Positions 16,632 to 26,365 of a DNA stretch of 51,291 nucleotides are shown piece after piece. Location: positions 1-51,291 of the forward strand of contig CANQNT010000023.1 of NCBI GenBank assembly GCA_947625255.1, read 5' to 3'. The position numbers were made by a program, and so were the translations under genes. This DNA comes from an uncultured Acetatifactor sp. (GTDB lineage: Bacteria; Bacillota; Clostridia; Lachnospirales; Lachnospiraceae). The notes under the pieces were generated by a model, which worked only from the letters and a program-made list of their open reading frames with translations, was not told the DNA's origin and made no database searches. Position 1 is the first letter of the stretch. Each line of letters starts with the position of its first letter.

Positions 16632-17471
16632 ATGGAGCAGGAAAAGGAAGATTCCCTGAAAAAGGCGCCCATCGGAGTGTTTGATTCCGGTGTGGGAGGT
16701 CTGACGGTAGCACGGGAGATCATGCGCCAGATTCCGAATGAATCGATTATTTATTTTGGCGACACTGCCAGGGTGCCCTATGGCAACAAGTCCAAGGACA
16801 CGGTGACCAAGTTTTCCAAACAGATTGTGCGTTTCCTGCGCACACATGATGTGAAAGCCATTGTGGTGGCTTGTAATACTGCCAGTGCCTGCGCGCTGGA
16901 CGAGTTGGAGCGGGAAAGTGATATTCCCATTATCGGCGTGGTCAGGCCGGGAGCCAGGGCGGCCACGGAAGTCACGCGGAACGGCAAAATTGGTGTGATC
17001 GCTACTGAAGCCACGATTGGCAGTCAGATTTATAATCAATACATAAAGAAGCTCAAGAAGAATGTTACGATTTACGGAAAGGCGTGTCCGCTGTTTGTTC
17101 CCCTGGTGGAGGAAGGCTTGTGGCAGGATCCCGTTACCGATGAGATCGCCAAACGTTATCTGGCGGAATTGATCGACTGCGGGATTGACACCCTGATTTT
17201 GGGCTGCACCCATTATCCGCTGATCCGTTCCACCATTGGACGCATCATCGGGGAAGAGGTGACGCTGGTGAATCCTGCTTATGAGACTGCCAGGGAATTG
17301 AGGAGTATGCTGAAAGAGGCCGGTCTGCTGAATGAGGAAGCCCCGGGACTGGGGGCCAACAAATACCAGTTCTACGTCAGTGACAGTGCCGAGAAGTTTA
17401 AGCAATTTGCCAATTCCATTATTAAGTACGGGATTCTTTCCGCAAAAACAGTGAATATAGAAGATTATTGA
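16632..17471 (+). CDS. murI: Glutamate racemase
   Basis: MurI makes D-glutamate for the peptidoglycan stem peptide. The 279-residue protein has the hallmark N-terminus 'IGVFDSGVGGLTV', 'YFGDTARVPYGNKS', the first catalytic cysteine in 'VVACNTASA' and the second in 'LGCTHYPLI'. The ATG at 16632 sits just behind GGAG at the end of the previous gene. It follows a small membrane protein gene and precedes DUF1934; all three read in one direction with short gaps. Confidence 0.93.
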   Translation: MEQEKEDSLKKAPIGVFDSGVGGLTVAREIMRQIPNESIIYFGDTARVPYGNKSKDTVTKFSKQIVRFLRTHDVKAIVVACNTASACALDELERESDIPIIGVVRPGARAATEVTRNGKIGVIATEATIGSQIYNQYIKKLKKNVTIYGKACPLFVPLVEEGLWQDPVTDEIAKRYLAELIDCGIDTLILGCTHYPLIRSTIGRIIGEEVTLVNPAYETARELRSMLKEAGLLNEEAPGLGANKYQFYVSDSAEKFKQFANSIIKYGILSAKTVNIEDY

Positions 17472-17504
17472 ACCGAAGAACGGGTGAAAAAAGGATGTGG
17501 TAAA

Positions 17505-17960
17505 ATGACGAAGGATGTGTTGTTGTCCATTCGGGGACTGCAGTTCAACGCGGCCGCGGAGGAGACCAACGTGGAGACAGTGACACCTGCGGAATATTAT
17601 AAAAGGAACAACAAGCATTTTGTGGTGTTTGAAGAGTCCAGCGAGGGTTTTGAGGAAACGACCAGGAATATCATCAAGTTTCAGGAACATTCCCTGGATT
17701 TGACGAAGAGGGGACTTGTCAATGTACATATGATTTTTGATGAAAACAAAAAGAACATGGCGAACTATGTGACCCCTTTTGGAAATATTTTGGTGGGCAT
17801 TGATGCCAGACGTGTGCGCATGAAAGAGGAGGATCAGAGGATCAGCGTGGATGTGGATTACGCTCTGGAAATCAATTATGAATATATGGCGGATTGTAAG
17901 CTTACGGTGAATATTATGTCAAAGGGTGAAGAATTCTCCCTGCAGAAAAAGTGCTGCTGA
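17505..17960 (+). CDS. DUF1934 family protein
   Basis: A 151-residue soluble protein of the DUF1934 family (YwiB-like, calycin-type beta barrel). The recognisable core is the stretch around 'IKFQEHSLDLTKRG' and 'MANYVTPFGNILVGIDARRV'. Its function is unknown. The ATG at 17505 has an AAGGA site about 11 bases upstream; a GTG seven codons earlier is a weaker alternative. It ends in two cysteines. It is the last gene of the murI group, with a strong hairpin overlapping its stop codon. Confidence 0.75.
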   Translation: MTKDVLLSIRGLQFNAAAEETNVETVTPAEYYKRNNKHFVVFEESSEGFEETTRNIIKFQEHSLDLTKRGLVNVHMIFDENKKNMANYVTPFGNILVGIDARRVRMKEEDQRISVDVDYALEINYEYMADCKLTVNIMSKGEEFSLQKKCC

Positions 17961-17985
17961 TCGCGAGATACGCGATCGGCAGCAC
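17951..17985. terminator. Bidirectional terminator between DUF1934 and the minus-strand gene
   Basis: Arms 17951-17965 and 17971-17985 pair over 15 bases with one G-U pair and a 5-base loop. On the minus strand the hairpin is followed by five Ts; on the plus strand only by TTT. It overlaps the last codons of DUF1934. Confidence 0.65.
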
Positions 17986-18041
17986 TTTCGACACGTTACG
18001 ATGAAAAATCCCGCTTCTGACAGATAATCCTGTCCGCTTTC

Positions 18042-18518
18042 TTACTTTAAGGGCTTGGCCCCGGCTTTTTCCTGGGCCTTTTCAACCAGACGCTTAAATC
18101 TGCCCTTCTTCACTTCCGGCTTCTTTTCGGGACGGCCGTGAAGTCCTCTCACATCCATGATGTAGATGCCGCTGATTACGGCTTTGACTTCCTTTTTGAC
18201 GGGAATGTTGTCAAAGATCTTTTCATCGGCGATTAAGGACATGATCTGGGGGCCGACTTTGACCTTGACGATGGGGAGCTTGGTGCGGCGCATGAGCTTT
18301 GGCGTCTGGTCGACGACGGACTGCGGAAGTCCGGATTCCTTCATGCGCATACGCTTTTTGTCAATGATCAGCATGGAAACGGTCTGTTTATGTGCTTCCA
18401 ACATGGCCTGCTGTTCATCCTGCTTTTTCTGGGCCCTTTTTCCCAGAAAATACAGGATAACGATGCCGATAATGAGCACGGCCAGTATGATGAGAAATAC
18501 AATAAGTGGTTTTGGCAT
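18042..18518 (-). CDS. Membrane-anchored conserved protein of unknown function
   Basis: A 158-residue protein. Residues 3-25 form one strongly hydrophobic helix. A Lys/Gln-rich segment follows, then a compact beta-rich domain (about 50-125, 'LPIVKVKVGPQIMSLIADEKIFDN'), and finally a very basic tail. I do not recognise a named family. The lack of a cleavage site and the positive charge after the helix suggest an N-out, C-in topology with a cytoplasmic domain. An AGGAGGAA site precedes the ATG. It is convergent with murI-DUF1934 and divergent from cardiolipin synthase. Confidence 0.6.
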   Translation of the reverse strand: MPKPLIVFLIILAVLIIGIVILYFLGKRAQKKQDEQQAMLEAHKQTVSMLIIDKKRMRMKESGLPQSVVDQTPKLMRRTKLPIVKVKVGPQIMSLIADEKIFDNIPVKKEVKAVISGIYIMDVRGLHGRPEKKPEVKKGRFKRLVEKAQEKAGAKPLK

Positions 18519-18639
18519 GGGAAACTTCCTCCTGAATATCCATAGTATTGCAAACCAACGTTACCTTATTGTATCACAGATATCTGGCTTTAGGCAATAA
18601 AACATTTCTATATTTTGTACAGTTTTTTTCCCGTTTTTG

Positions 18640-18648
18640 TGATATACT
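18640..18648 (+). promoter_or_regulatory. Extended -10 promoter of cardiolipin synthase
   Basis: TGaTATACT, an extended -10 element, lies 33 bases before the start codon, preceded by a T-rich stretch without a clear -35 box. Confidence 0.4.
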
Positions 18649-18680
18649 TTTTTCTAGAACGCGTTTTCGGAGGATGATCG

Positions 18681-20147
18681 ATGATTTTGGAAGTACTGGG
18701 AGGAATCGTAGAATTCCTTTTCGAGCATTTGATTATTTTGAATATGTTGTTTGCCATTGTTATAGTCTTTTTTGAAAGGCGGGATCCCAAGAGCGTTTGG
18801 GCCTGGCTGCTGTTGTTGTATTTCATTCCCATCGTGGGCTTTGTTTTTTATCTTTTTCTGGGAACGGATATGCACAAAAGAAAGCTGTTCCGGACCAAGG
18901 AGGTGGAGGATTCCCTGAACAATGCCATTCGGCAGCAGGAATATAGTCTCCGTACTATGAAACCGGAGGATCTTGACAATGATATCAGTGGATATACGGA
19001 TTTGATCATGTACAATCTGACCTCCACCGGGGCCATGCTGTTGGAAGAAAACAACGTGGATATTCTGACTGACGGAAATGTTAAGTTTGAGACATTGATC
19101 CGTGATCTGGAGCAGGCCAGGCATTTTATCCATATTCAATATTACATTATCCGGAATGATGTATTATTTCACCGTATTTGTGAGGTCCTGACCCGCAAGG
19201 CGGCCCAGGGCGTGGAGGTCCGGGTGTTGTTCGATGCCATGGGATGTCGCGCGGTAAGCCATCGTTTCTGGAAAGAATTGAATAGCAGGGGAATTCGGAC
19301 GGCGGAATTTTTTCCGGCTTTTTTACGGAGATTTCATTTGCGCATCAATTATCGCAATCACCGAAAAATCGTGGTCATTGACAATGAAGTGGCTTATGTG
19401 GGCGGCTTTAATATCGGAAAGGAATATATTGACCTGGACGAGAAATTCGGACATTGGCGGGATACGCATCTGCGCATCCGGGGCAGCGCGGTGTTGGGGC
19501 TGCAGCTGAGATTTTTGCTGGACTGGAATTATGCCGCCAGGGAAAATCTGTTGGACCGGGCAGATTTTTTCGCGGAACCGGCGCCTGCCGTCAGGGATCA
19601 CTGTGAGATGCAGATCATCAGCAGCGGACCGGACAATACCTCCCAGCAGATACGGGACAATTACCTGCGCCTGATTCACAAGGCACGGAAAAGCATCTAT
19701 ATTCAGACACCTTATTTCATTCCGGACGAAGCCGTGCTGTCCGCGCTTCTGATCGCGGTCCGCTCCGGCATCAGCGTCAGCCTCATGATTCCCTGCAAGC
19801 CGGACCATCCTTTCGTATACTGGGCGACCTACTCCTATGTGGGTGACCTGGTCATGGCAGGGGCTAATTGCTATACCTATGACAATGGCTTTCTGCACAG
19901 CAAGGGACTGATCGTGGATGAAAAAGTGTTGTGTTATGGGACGGCCAATATGGATATCCGCAGCTTCCGGTTGAATTTCGAAGTGAACGCGGTGATCTAC
20001 AACGCCAAAAAGGCAAAGGAAATGGTGGAGATCTTTCAAAAGGATTTGGAGGATTGTACCCAGATTACCAGGGATATGTATGCGGGGAGAAAGCTGGGCG
20101 TGAGAGTGAAAGAACAGGTTTGCAGGCTGCTGTCGCCTCTGCTGTAG
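18681..20147 (+). CDS. cls: Cardiolipin synthase (phospholipase D family)
   Basis: The enzyme condenses two phosphatidylglycerols to cardiolipin at the membrane. The 488-residue protein has two N-terminal hydrophobic segments (about residues 5-30 and 38-57) as in ClsA-type enzymes. Two HKD catalytic motifs follow: HRKIVVID starting at residue 227 and HSKGLIVD starting at residue 406. Both are intact, and the second is followed by the usual 'GTANMDIRSF'. The ATG at 18681 has GGAGGATG upstream. It forms its own unit behind an extended -10 promoter; no clear terminator is seen in the 200 bases after it. Confidence 0.92.
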   Translation: MILEVLGGIVEFLFEHLIILNMLFAIVIVFFERRDPKSVWAWLLLLYFIPIVGFVFYLFLGTDMHKRKLFRTKEVEDSLNNAIRQQEYSLRTMKPEDLDNDISGYTDLIMYNLTSTGAMLLEENNVDILTDGNVKFETLIRDLEQARHFIHIQYYIIRNDVLFHRICEVLTRKAAQGVEVRVLFDAMGCRAVSHRFWKELNSRGIRTAEFFPAFLRRFHLRINYRNHRKIVVIDNEVAYVGGFNIGKEYIDLDEKFGHWRDTHLRIRGSAVLGLQLRFLLDWNYAARENLLDRADFFAEPAPAVRDHCEMQIISSGPDNTSQQIRDNYLRLIHKARKSIYIQTPYFIPDEAVLSALLIAVRSGISVSLMIPCKPDHPFVYWATYSYVGDLVMAGANCYTYDNGFLHSKGLIVDEKVLCYGTANMDIRSFRLNFEVNAVIYNAKKAKEMVEIFQKDLEDCTQITRDMYAGRKLGVRVKEQVCRLLSPLL

Positions 20148-20280
20148 AGGGACGCCGATTGCCGTTTGGAAACCTGGCAGGGGATACCGGGAGCCGGTCA
20201 GGATCTTGTCTGGGAAAAATAAGTCTGATGCAACTTTTTAAAGAAAATGGTAAGAAAGGGTTTTAAACAATGATTTTTTG

Positions 20281-20289
20281 TGGTACAAT
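20281..20289 (+). promoter_or_regulatory. Extended -10 promoter of the lipoprotein-asnS unit
   Basis: TGgTACAAT at 20281-20289 is an extended -10 box. A TTTTAA at the proper 17-base spacing upstream could serve as a weak -35. The start codon lies about 60 bases downstream. Confidence 0.5.
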
Positions 20290-20349
20290 TTGAACGGTTT
20301 TGTTTTGAAAACAGAGGGTAAGAAGCAGAGAAAGATGAAAGGAAGTAAA

Positions 20350-21468
20350 ATGAAGAAGAAATTTGCATGGTTTTTCTGTGTCATAATCGCTGTTCTGGCG
20401 TTATCGGGATGTAAGTCCGACGGGGAAGCATCGGAATCCATCGGGGAAGTAAGTCTGCCGGAATCCGGCGCGTCCGCGGCCGACGTGCCGACGGAGCGCG
20501 TGAATCTGGCGGATATCAAGGTCGAGGATTATGTGACTCTGGGAGAATATAAAGGAATCGAAGTCGCGGTGGCTCCCGCGGCGGTGGATGAGGACGAATG
20601 GGACGAGCTGGTGTTTCAGGAATACGGCAGTCACATCACGGCCGATATGGGGATCACGGACCGCGCCGTGAAAAATGGGGATACAGTGAATATTGATTAT
20701 GTCGGTAAAAAGGACGGAGTGGCTTTTGATGGGGGCACGGCTGACGGCCAGCTTTTGACCATTGGTTCAGATTCGTACATCGACGGCTTTGAGGACGGAC
20801 TGGTCGGCGTGAAGCCGGGAGAAACCGTGGATTTGAATCTGTCGTTTCCGGATCCTTACTATTCGAACGCCGAGTTGTCCGGTGCGGCGGTGGTGTTTAC
20901 GGTGACCGTCAATTTTATTATTCCGGAGATGGAGGATGCCATCATTGCGGGCTTCGGCCAGGAAGAATATTCCAACGTGGAGGAGCTTCGGCAGTACGTC
21001 TATGATTATCTCTACGAGGATGCGCTGTATAACTATGATACGAACGTGGAGAGCACGATCTTGAACACGGTGGTTAATAATTGTACCTATTCGGGTTTCC
21101 CGGAGGGTATGCTGGCGCAATATCAGCAAAACGTACTGGCGAGCATTGAAAATATGGCGTCCATGTATGGCGTGGACGGGGAATATTACACAACCACTCT
21201 TTATCAAATGAGTCTGGATGATTTTGCCGCGCTGAGTGCCAATATGTCCGCCAGACAGGTTTTGGCGTTCCAGGCCATTGCCAATCTGGAAGGTCTGACG
21301 CTTACGGAGGAGGAGCTGGATGAGCGTATCGAAACCTATGCGGCGGATAACGGGATGGATCCGGAGACGGTCCGGGAAACGGTTGACAGAGAGGAATTCA
21401 GGGAATATTTCATGCTGGACGATGTTTTGGCGTTTCTAATGGAAAATATAACAATTGTGGATGAGTGA
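20350..21468 (+). CDS. Trigger-factor-like FKBP peptidyl-prolyl isomerase lipoprotein
   Basis: A 372-residue lipoprotein. The signal peptide ends in LALSGC (Cys at about residue 22), followed by an acidic Ser-rich linker. An FKBP-type domain spans about residues 110-200 ('[14 protein letters not shown]', '[15 protein letters not shown]'). The helical C-terminal part resembles the arm and substrate-binding region of trigger factor. The ribosome-binding N-terminus of true trigger factor is missing. This points to an extracytoplasmic folding helper, similar in role to PrsA, though no substrate is known. Two ATGs are in frame; 20350 has the AAAGGA site. The stop is 32 bases before asnS. Confidence 0.75.
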   Translation: MKKKFAWFFCVIIAVLALSGCKSDGEASESIGEVSLPESGASAADVPTERVNLADIKVEDYVTLGEYKGIEVAVAPAAVDEDEWDELVFQEYGSHITADMGITDRAVKNGDTVNIDYVGKKDGVAFDGGTADGQLLTIGSDSYIDGFEDGLVGVKPGETVDLNLSFPDPYYSNAELSGAAVVFTVTVNFIIPEMEDAIIAGFGQEEYSNVEELRQYVYDYLYEDALYNYDTNVESTILNTVVNNCTYSGFPEGMLAQYQQNVLASIENMASMYGVDGEYYTTTLYQMSLDDFAALSANMSARQVLAFQAIANLEGLTLTEEELDERIETYAADNGMDPETVRETVDREEFREYFMLDDVLAFLMENITIVDE

Positions 21469-21500
21469 CGTGGATGCGTCCCTTAAGAATGGAGGAAGTC

Positions 21501-22892
21501 ATGGATTTAACAGATATCAAGTCATTATATCGCGATCGTCAGGAATATGTGGGCAGGGAGGTGACCGTTGGAGGCTGGGTCAGAAGCAATCGTGATTCAA
21601 AGAATTTCGGTTTTCTGGTCATCAATGATGGAACCTTTTTTGAGACGCTGCAGGTAGTATATGGGGATGGGCTGGAGAATTTTGACGCGGTCTGCAAGAT
21701 GAACGTGGGCGCGGCGGTGATCGTGAAAGGGGTGATCGTTGAGACTCCTCAGGCGAAGCAGCCCTTTGAGATGCAGGCGGAGGAAATCGTGGTGGAAGGA
21801 GCTTCCAGCGCGGATTATCCGCTTCAGAAGAAGAGACATTCCTTTGAATATTTGAGAACCATTGCCCATCTGCGTCCCAGAACCAATACGTTCCAGGCGG
21901 TGTTCCGTGTGCGTTCTCTCATCGCTTATGCCATTCATACGTTCTTTATGGAGAGAGGCTTTGTTTATGTGCATACGCCGTTAATTACCGGAAGTGATTG
22001 CGAGGGCGCCGGAGAGATGTTCCAGGTGACGACCATGGATCTGAACGATATTCCCAGAACCGGGGACGGGAAAGTGGATTATTCCCGTGATTTCTTTGGC
22101 AAGCCCACCAATCTGACGGTCAGCGGCCAGCTGAACGTGGAGACCTTTGCGTTTGCGTTTAAGAATGTTTATACTTTTGGACCCACTTTCCGGGCGGAGA
22201 ATTCCAACACCACCCGTCATGCGGCGGAGTTCTGGATGATCGAGCCGGAGATGGCGTTCGCTGATCTGAAGGATGACATGGTGCTTGCGGAGAGTATGCT
22301 GAAGTTCGTGATTCAATATGTGCTGGAGAATGCGCCGGAGGAAATGCGTTTCTTCAACCAGTTTGTGGACAAGGGTCTGATCGACCGTCTGAACCACGTG
22401 CTGCATTCGGATTTTGGCCATGTGACCTATACCGAGGCCATCGAGATTCTTTCCAGGCATAATGACGAGTTCGATTATAAGGTATATTGGGGCTGCGATC
22501 TGCAGACGGAGCATGAGCGCTATCTGACGGAAAAGGAATTCAAGCGCCCTGTTTTTGTGACGGATTATCCCAAGGAGATCAAAGCTTTTTATATGAAGCT
22601 GAACGAGGATGGCAGGACAGTGGCAGCCATGGATTGTCTGGTACCCGGAATCGGCGAGATCATTGGCGGCAGCCAGAGAGAGGATCAATTGGAGATTCTG
22701 GAAAAGCGGATGGAGGAACTGGGACTCAGGAAAGAGGATTATGAGTTTTATCTGGATCTGAGAAGATACGGATCGGTGCGGCATGCGGGCTTTGGACTGG
22801 GATTTGAGCGCTGTGTGATGTACCTGACCGGAATGGGCAATATCCGGGATGTGATTCCGTTCCCCCGTACCGTGAATAACTGCGAGCTATGA
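21501..22892 (+). CDS. asnS: Asparaginyl-tRNA synthetase
   Basis: This class IIb synthetase charges tRNA-Asn. The 463-residue protein has an N-terminal OB-fold anticodon domain ('[24 protein letters not shown]'). It is followed by class II motif 2 ('[25 protein letters not shown]') and motif 3 ('[15 protein letters not shown]'). The length and end (RTVNNCEL) are typical of bacterial AsnRS rather than AspRS. The ATG at 21501 has a GGAGGAAG site. I see no T-box leader before it; it is expressed together with the FKBP-like lipoprotein. Its presence with asnA in this window suggests direct Asn-tRNA charging. Confidence 0.93.
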   Translation: MDLTDIKSLYRDRQEYVGREVTVGGWVRSNRDSKNFGFLVINDGTFFETLQVVYGDGLENFDAVCKMNVGAAVIVKGVIVETPQAKQPFEMQAEEIVVEGASSADYPLQKKRHSFEYLRTIAHLRPRTNTFQAVFRVRSLIAYAIHTFFMERGFVYVHTPLITGSDCEGAGEMFQVTTMDLNDIPRTGDGKVDYSRDFFGKPTNLTVSGQLNVETFAFAFKNVYTFGPTFRAENSNTTRHAAEFWMIEPEMAFADLKDDMVLAESMLKFVIQYVLENAPEEMRFFNQFVDKGLIDRLNHVLHSDFGHVTYTEAIEILSRHNDEFDYKVYWGCDLQTEHERYLTEKEFKRPVFVTDYPKEIKAFYMKLNEDGRTVAAMDCLVPGIGEIIGGSQREDQLEILEKRMEELGLRKEDYEFYLDLRRYGSVRHAGFGLGFERCVMYLTGMGNIRDVIPFPRTVNNCEL

Positions 22893-22966
22893 TCCTAACG
22901 AAACGGTAAAACTGTTACATTTTGTAATACTTTTTTAAAAAAAGGGATGCAAAATATCGAAAGGTG

Positions 22967-22975
22967 TGGTATGCT
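22967..22975 (+). promoter_or_regulatory. Extended -10 box before the NlpC/P60 gene
   Basis: TGgTATGCT, 28 bases before the start codon. No good -35 box is visible in the A+T-rich sequence upstream. Confidence 0.3.
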
Positions 22976-23002
22976 AATGTCGTGGGTCAAGGGAGGAACG
23001 GC

Positions 23003-24244
23003 ATGAGTAAGAGTAAAGGACTGAAAAATCGTATATTGAGCCTGGGGCTGGCGGTATGTGTGTTTGCGGGCGCATTGGCGGATTGTCAGGCGGTGTTTGC
23101 GTCCAGTATTTCGGAAGTACAGAATCAGATCAAGAGTGATCAGAAAAATCTGGACGATACCAACCAGACGATTTCCAATCTTTCGGACGAGCAGGATCTG
23201 TTGGAAGAGGAGATTGCTGATCTGGAGTCCGAAGTGGTGAATTTCATGACCAGCATCGGCCTGAAAGAGGATGAGATCGCGGCTAAGGAAAATGAGATCG
23301 CCCAGAAGCAGGTGGAGATCGGTCAGGCGCAAAAAGATTACGAGGCGGCCAAGGCCAGGGAAGAGCAGCAGTATGAGGACATGAAACAGAATATCCGCTT
23401 CATGTATGAGAGCGGCGACACTTCTTTCCTGTCCCTTTTGTTTGATGGGGATGGTCTGGGGGATTTGTTGAACCGCGCGGAATATGTGGAGATGATTTAT
23501 CAGTATGACCAGAAGCTTTTGAACCAGTATGAAGAGAGCAAGAATCAGGTACAAGCGCTCTGGGATCAACTGGAGGCGGACAAGGTACAGCTGGAAGCCG
23601 ATAAGGAGCAGTTGGTAGCCGACAAGGCGGAATTGCAAGTCCTAAAGGCGGGGCTTGATGAGCAGCTGCAGCAGCTGCGGAAGAAATCCGCTGATTATGA
23701 CGCGAAGATCAAGCAGTTTCAACAGCAGGCCGCTTCTTATAAAAAGAAGATTCAGAAAGAAGAGCAGGATTTGAAGCGCCTGCAGGAGGAAGAGCGTAAG
23801 CGGGCGGAGGCCGCGAAGAATAGCGGCGCGACCAACAGTGCGGTGAACGCGGCTTACAAGGACACATCCTACACCAGCGTCATTGACGGCGCGCAGGGAA
23901 GTGATCTTGGGAAGAAAATCGCGAAGTACGCCGTTCAGTTTATCGGCAATCCTTATGTGTTGGGCGGTACGAGCCTGACCAATGGCGCGGACTGCTCCGG
24001 TTTCATTTATCGGATTTATAAGGACTTCGGTTATAATCTTCCAAGAACGTCCACACAGCAGCGCGGAGCGGGCAAGGAGGTTTCTTACGCGAATGCCCAG
24101 CCGGGAGACATCATCTGCTACAGTGGTCATGTGGCGATGTACATAGGAGGCGGCTTGATCGTGCATGCCAGCACGGCCAAGACGGGTATCAAAGTCAGCA
24201 ATGCGAATTATCGCTCCATGATTACCGTAAGGAGAATCATCTAG
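23003..24244 (+). CDS. Secreted NlpC/P60 peptidoglycan hydrolase with coiled coil (CwlO-like)
   Basis: A 413-residue secreted cell-wall hydrolase. A signal peptide ends near 'AVFA' (about residue 35). A long coiled coil follows (about 37-265), rich in Glu, Gln and Lys and containing short imperfect repeats of the 'ADKEQL' type around residue 205. The NlpC/P60 domain covers about 300-413. Its catalytic triad is visible: Cys331 in DCSGF, His376 in GHVAMY and His388 in VHAS. The architecture matches CwlO- and PcsB-like D,L-endopeptidases, whose coiled coils are controlled by FtsEX. An FtsEX pair is not in the window, so partner and control are inference. The ATG at 23003 has GGGAGG upstream. Confidence 0.88.
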   Translation: MSKSKGLKNRILSLGLAVCVFAGALADCQAVFASSISEVQNQIKSDQKNLDDTNQTISNLSDEQDLLEEEIADLESEVVNFMTSIGLKEDEIAAKENEIAQKQVEIGQAQKDYEAAKAREEQQYEDMKQNIRFMYESGDTSFLSLLFDGDGLGDLLNRAEYVEMIYQYDQKLLNQYEESKNQVQALWDQLEADKVQLEADKEQLVADKAELQVLKAGLDEQLQQLRKKSADYDAKIKQFQQQAASYKKKIQKEEQDLKRLQEEERKRAEAAKNSGATNSAVNAAYKDTSYTSVIDGAQGSDLGKKIAKYAVQFIGNPYVLGGTSLTNGADCSGFIYRIYKDFGYNLPRTSTQQRGAGKEVSYANAQPGDIICYSGHVAMYIGGGLIVHASTAKTGIKVSNANYRSMITVRRII

Positions 24245-24413
24245 GCGGATTGCAGAATACGTGAGGATAAAAGGCTTCGGTGTCTTAAGTTGGGCGCAGG
24301 TCCATGGGGATTCCGGGGCCCTTCTTATGACGGGATGAGCGCGATAGGATGAACGCGGCGCGATTGACATGACGGGATAAACGTGCGGGAGGAACAGAGG
24401 AAAGGACTAATAC

Positions 24414-26246
24414 ATGACAAAACTGGAAGTGCTGAAGAAATATTACGGCTATGATGGCTTTCGGCCGGGACAGGAGATTATGATCGATGCCATTTTGGAA
24501 GGGCGGGACGCTCTGGGCATTATGCCGACAGGAGCGGGGAAGTCCATTTGCTACCAGGTTCCGGCATTGATGATGTCTGGCGTTACACTGGTGATTTCCC
24601 CGCTGATTTCCCTGATGATGGATCAGGTCAAGGCGCTGAACCAGGCGGGTGTACACGCTGCCTATATCAACAGTTCCCTGACGGAGGGACAGATTGCCAG
24701 GGCCCTGCAGTTGGCGGCGGCCGGACGATACAAGATCATCTATGTGGCTCCGGAACGTCTGGAGACGGAGAGCTTCTTATCATTTGCCATGGGAGCGGAG
24801 ATTTCCATGGTCACCGTGGATGAAGCCCATTGCATTTCTCAATGGGGGCAGGATTTCCGCCCCAGCTATCTGAAAATCGTTCGCTTTATCGAGCAATTTT
24901 CCAAACGTCCTATTGTAAGCGCTTTTACCGCTACGGCAACACAGGCGGTTAAGGAGGATATTATCTGCGTGTTGGGTCTGATAGAACCGCAGGTTTTGGT
25001 CACGGGATTTAATCGGGAGAATTTATATTTTGAGGTGCGCAGGGATCAAAACAAGGATGCCTGGCTTTTGGAGTATATCAGTGCCCGTTCGTCTGAGAGC
25101 GGAATCGTCTATTGTGCTACCCGTAAAAACGTGGAAAAGGTCTGCGCTTTTCTGGAAGACATGGGGATTGACGCGACCAGGTATCACGCGGGTTTAAGTC
25201 CGGATGAACGCAGGCGAAATCAGGAGGATTTTCTTTATGACGTGAAGCCGGTGATGGTGGCGACCAATGCTTTTGGCATGGGTATCGACAAATCCAACGT
25301 GCGTTACGTGATTCATTACAATATGCCCCAGAGTCTGGAAAATTATTATCAGGAGGCCGGACGTGCCGGCAGGGATGGGGAGCCATCGGAATGTATCCTG
25401 CTTTATTCTGCCCAGGATGTGGCTACGAACCAATATTTGATTGAAAACGGCAAAGATGGTCAGGAATTGGATGAACAGACCAGGGAATTGGTGTTGGAAC
25501 GGGATCGGGAACGTCTGAAAAGAATGACATATTACTGTTTTACCAGTGATTGTCTGCGGGATTATATCTTGCGGTATTTTGGAGAATATGGAAGCAATTA
25601 CTGCGGGAACTGCTCCAATTGCCTGACGCAGTTTCAGGAAGTGGACGTGACGGAGGCCGCCAGAGTCCTGGTGGGCTGTGTGGGAAGCTGCAGACAGCGT
25701 TTCGGGATCAACGTCATCCTGGACACGGTGCATGGAGCGAATACCGCCAAGATCCGCGGCTACCGTATGGATCAGAACCCTTATTATGGGAAATTAGCCA
25801 AGGTGAGTATTCCCAGACTGCGGCAGATGCTCAATGAGCTTCTATTGAAAGATTATCTGACCGTGACCAATGATGAATATATGCTGGTCCGGTTTACGGA
25901 GAAGTCTGCCCGTCTGTTGGAGGAGGATACGAAATTGGTTATGAAGATGGCCAAAGAGCCGGAACGGGCCAAGGCGTCCGAAAAGAAGGACGGGGACAAA
26001 GGCAAAGGGACGGCGGCGTTTTTGGAGGATGGGGAACGGGATCTTTTTGAAGCGCTCCGTGCCCTGCGCATGGAGATCGCCCGGGAGGAAAAGGTGCCGC
26101 CCTACATTGTTTTTTCCGATAAGACTTTGATTCAGATGGCCAGGCTGCGTCCGGGCAATCGGAATGAGATGCTGAAAGTGTCCGGCGTGGGAGAATATAA
26201 ATTCGACAAATATGGAAACCGTTTTTTAGCATTGCTGAAGAAATAA
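24414..26246 (+). CDS. recQ: ATP-dependent DNA helicase RecQ
   Basis: A 3'-5' superfamily 2 helicase for recombination and replication-fork repair. The 610-residue protein has Walker A TGAGKS at 39-44, DEAH at 136-139, and 'GRAGRDG' in motif VI. The RecQ-specific zinc site follows (cysteines around 380-400, with CGNCSNC), then a winged-helix RQC domain and a C-terminal HRDC domain (about 540-610). A Lys/Glu/Asp-rich linker precedes HRDC. An AGGAAAGGA stretch lies upstream of the ATG. No LexA box is seen upstream. The gene is followed by a DEDDh exonuclease with its own promoter. Confidence 0.93.
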   Translation: MTKLEVLKKYYGYDGFRPGQEIMIDAILEGRDALGIMPTGAGKSICYQVPALMMSGVTLVISPLISLMMDQVKALNQAGVHAAYINSSLTEGQIARALQLAAAGRYKIIYVAPERLETESFLSFAMGAEISMVTVDEAHCISQWGQDFRPSYLKIVRFIEQFSKRPIVSAFTATATQAVKEDIICVLGLIEPQVLVTGFNRENLYFEVRRDQNKDAWLLEYISARSSESGIVYCATRKNVEKVCAFLEDMGIDATRYHAGLSPDERRRNQEDFLYDVKPVMVATNAFGMGIDKSNVRYVIHYNMPQSLENYYQEAGRAGRDGEPSECILLYSAQDVATNQYLIENGKDGQELDEQTRELVLERDRERLKRMTYYCFTSDCLRDYILRYFGEYGSNYCGNCSNCLTQFQEVDVTEAARVLVGCVGSCRQRFGINVILDTVHGANTAKIRGYRMDQNPYYGKLAKVSIPRLRQMLNELLLKDYLTVTNDEYMLVRFTEKSARLLEEDTKLVMKMAKEPERAKASEKKDGDKGKGTAAFLEDGERDLFEALRALRMEIAREEKVPPYIVFSDKTLIQMARLRPGNRNEMLKVSGVGEYKFDKYGNRFLALLKK

Positions 26247-26305
26247 GGTAATATTTGCGGAAAATTACATCATTATGGAATTTTATGGAGAACGCGGGAT
26301 GAAAA

Positions 26306-26314
26306 TGTTATAAT
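26306..26314 (+). promoter_or_regulatory. Extended -10 promoter of the exonuclease gene
   Basis: TGtTATAAT, a perfect extended -10 element, lies 52 bases upstream of the start codon. The -35 region is weak, as is common with extended -10 promoters. Confidence 0.5.
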
Positions 26315-26365
26315 CTTATCGTCCTCAAAAGAAAAATGTCGGCTTTAAAAATAGCGAGGAGGGTT

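Noticed and set aside
21469..21500. T-box or separate promoter before asnS
   Set aside because: Only 32 bases separate it from the upstream gene; there is no room for such elements.
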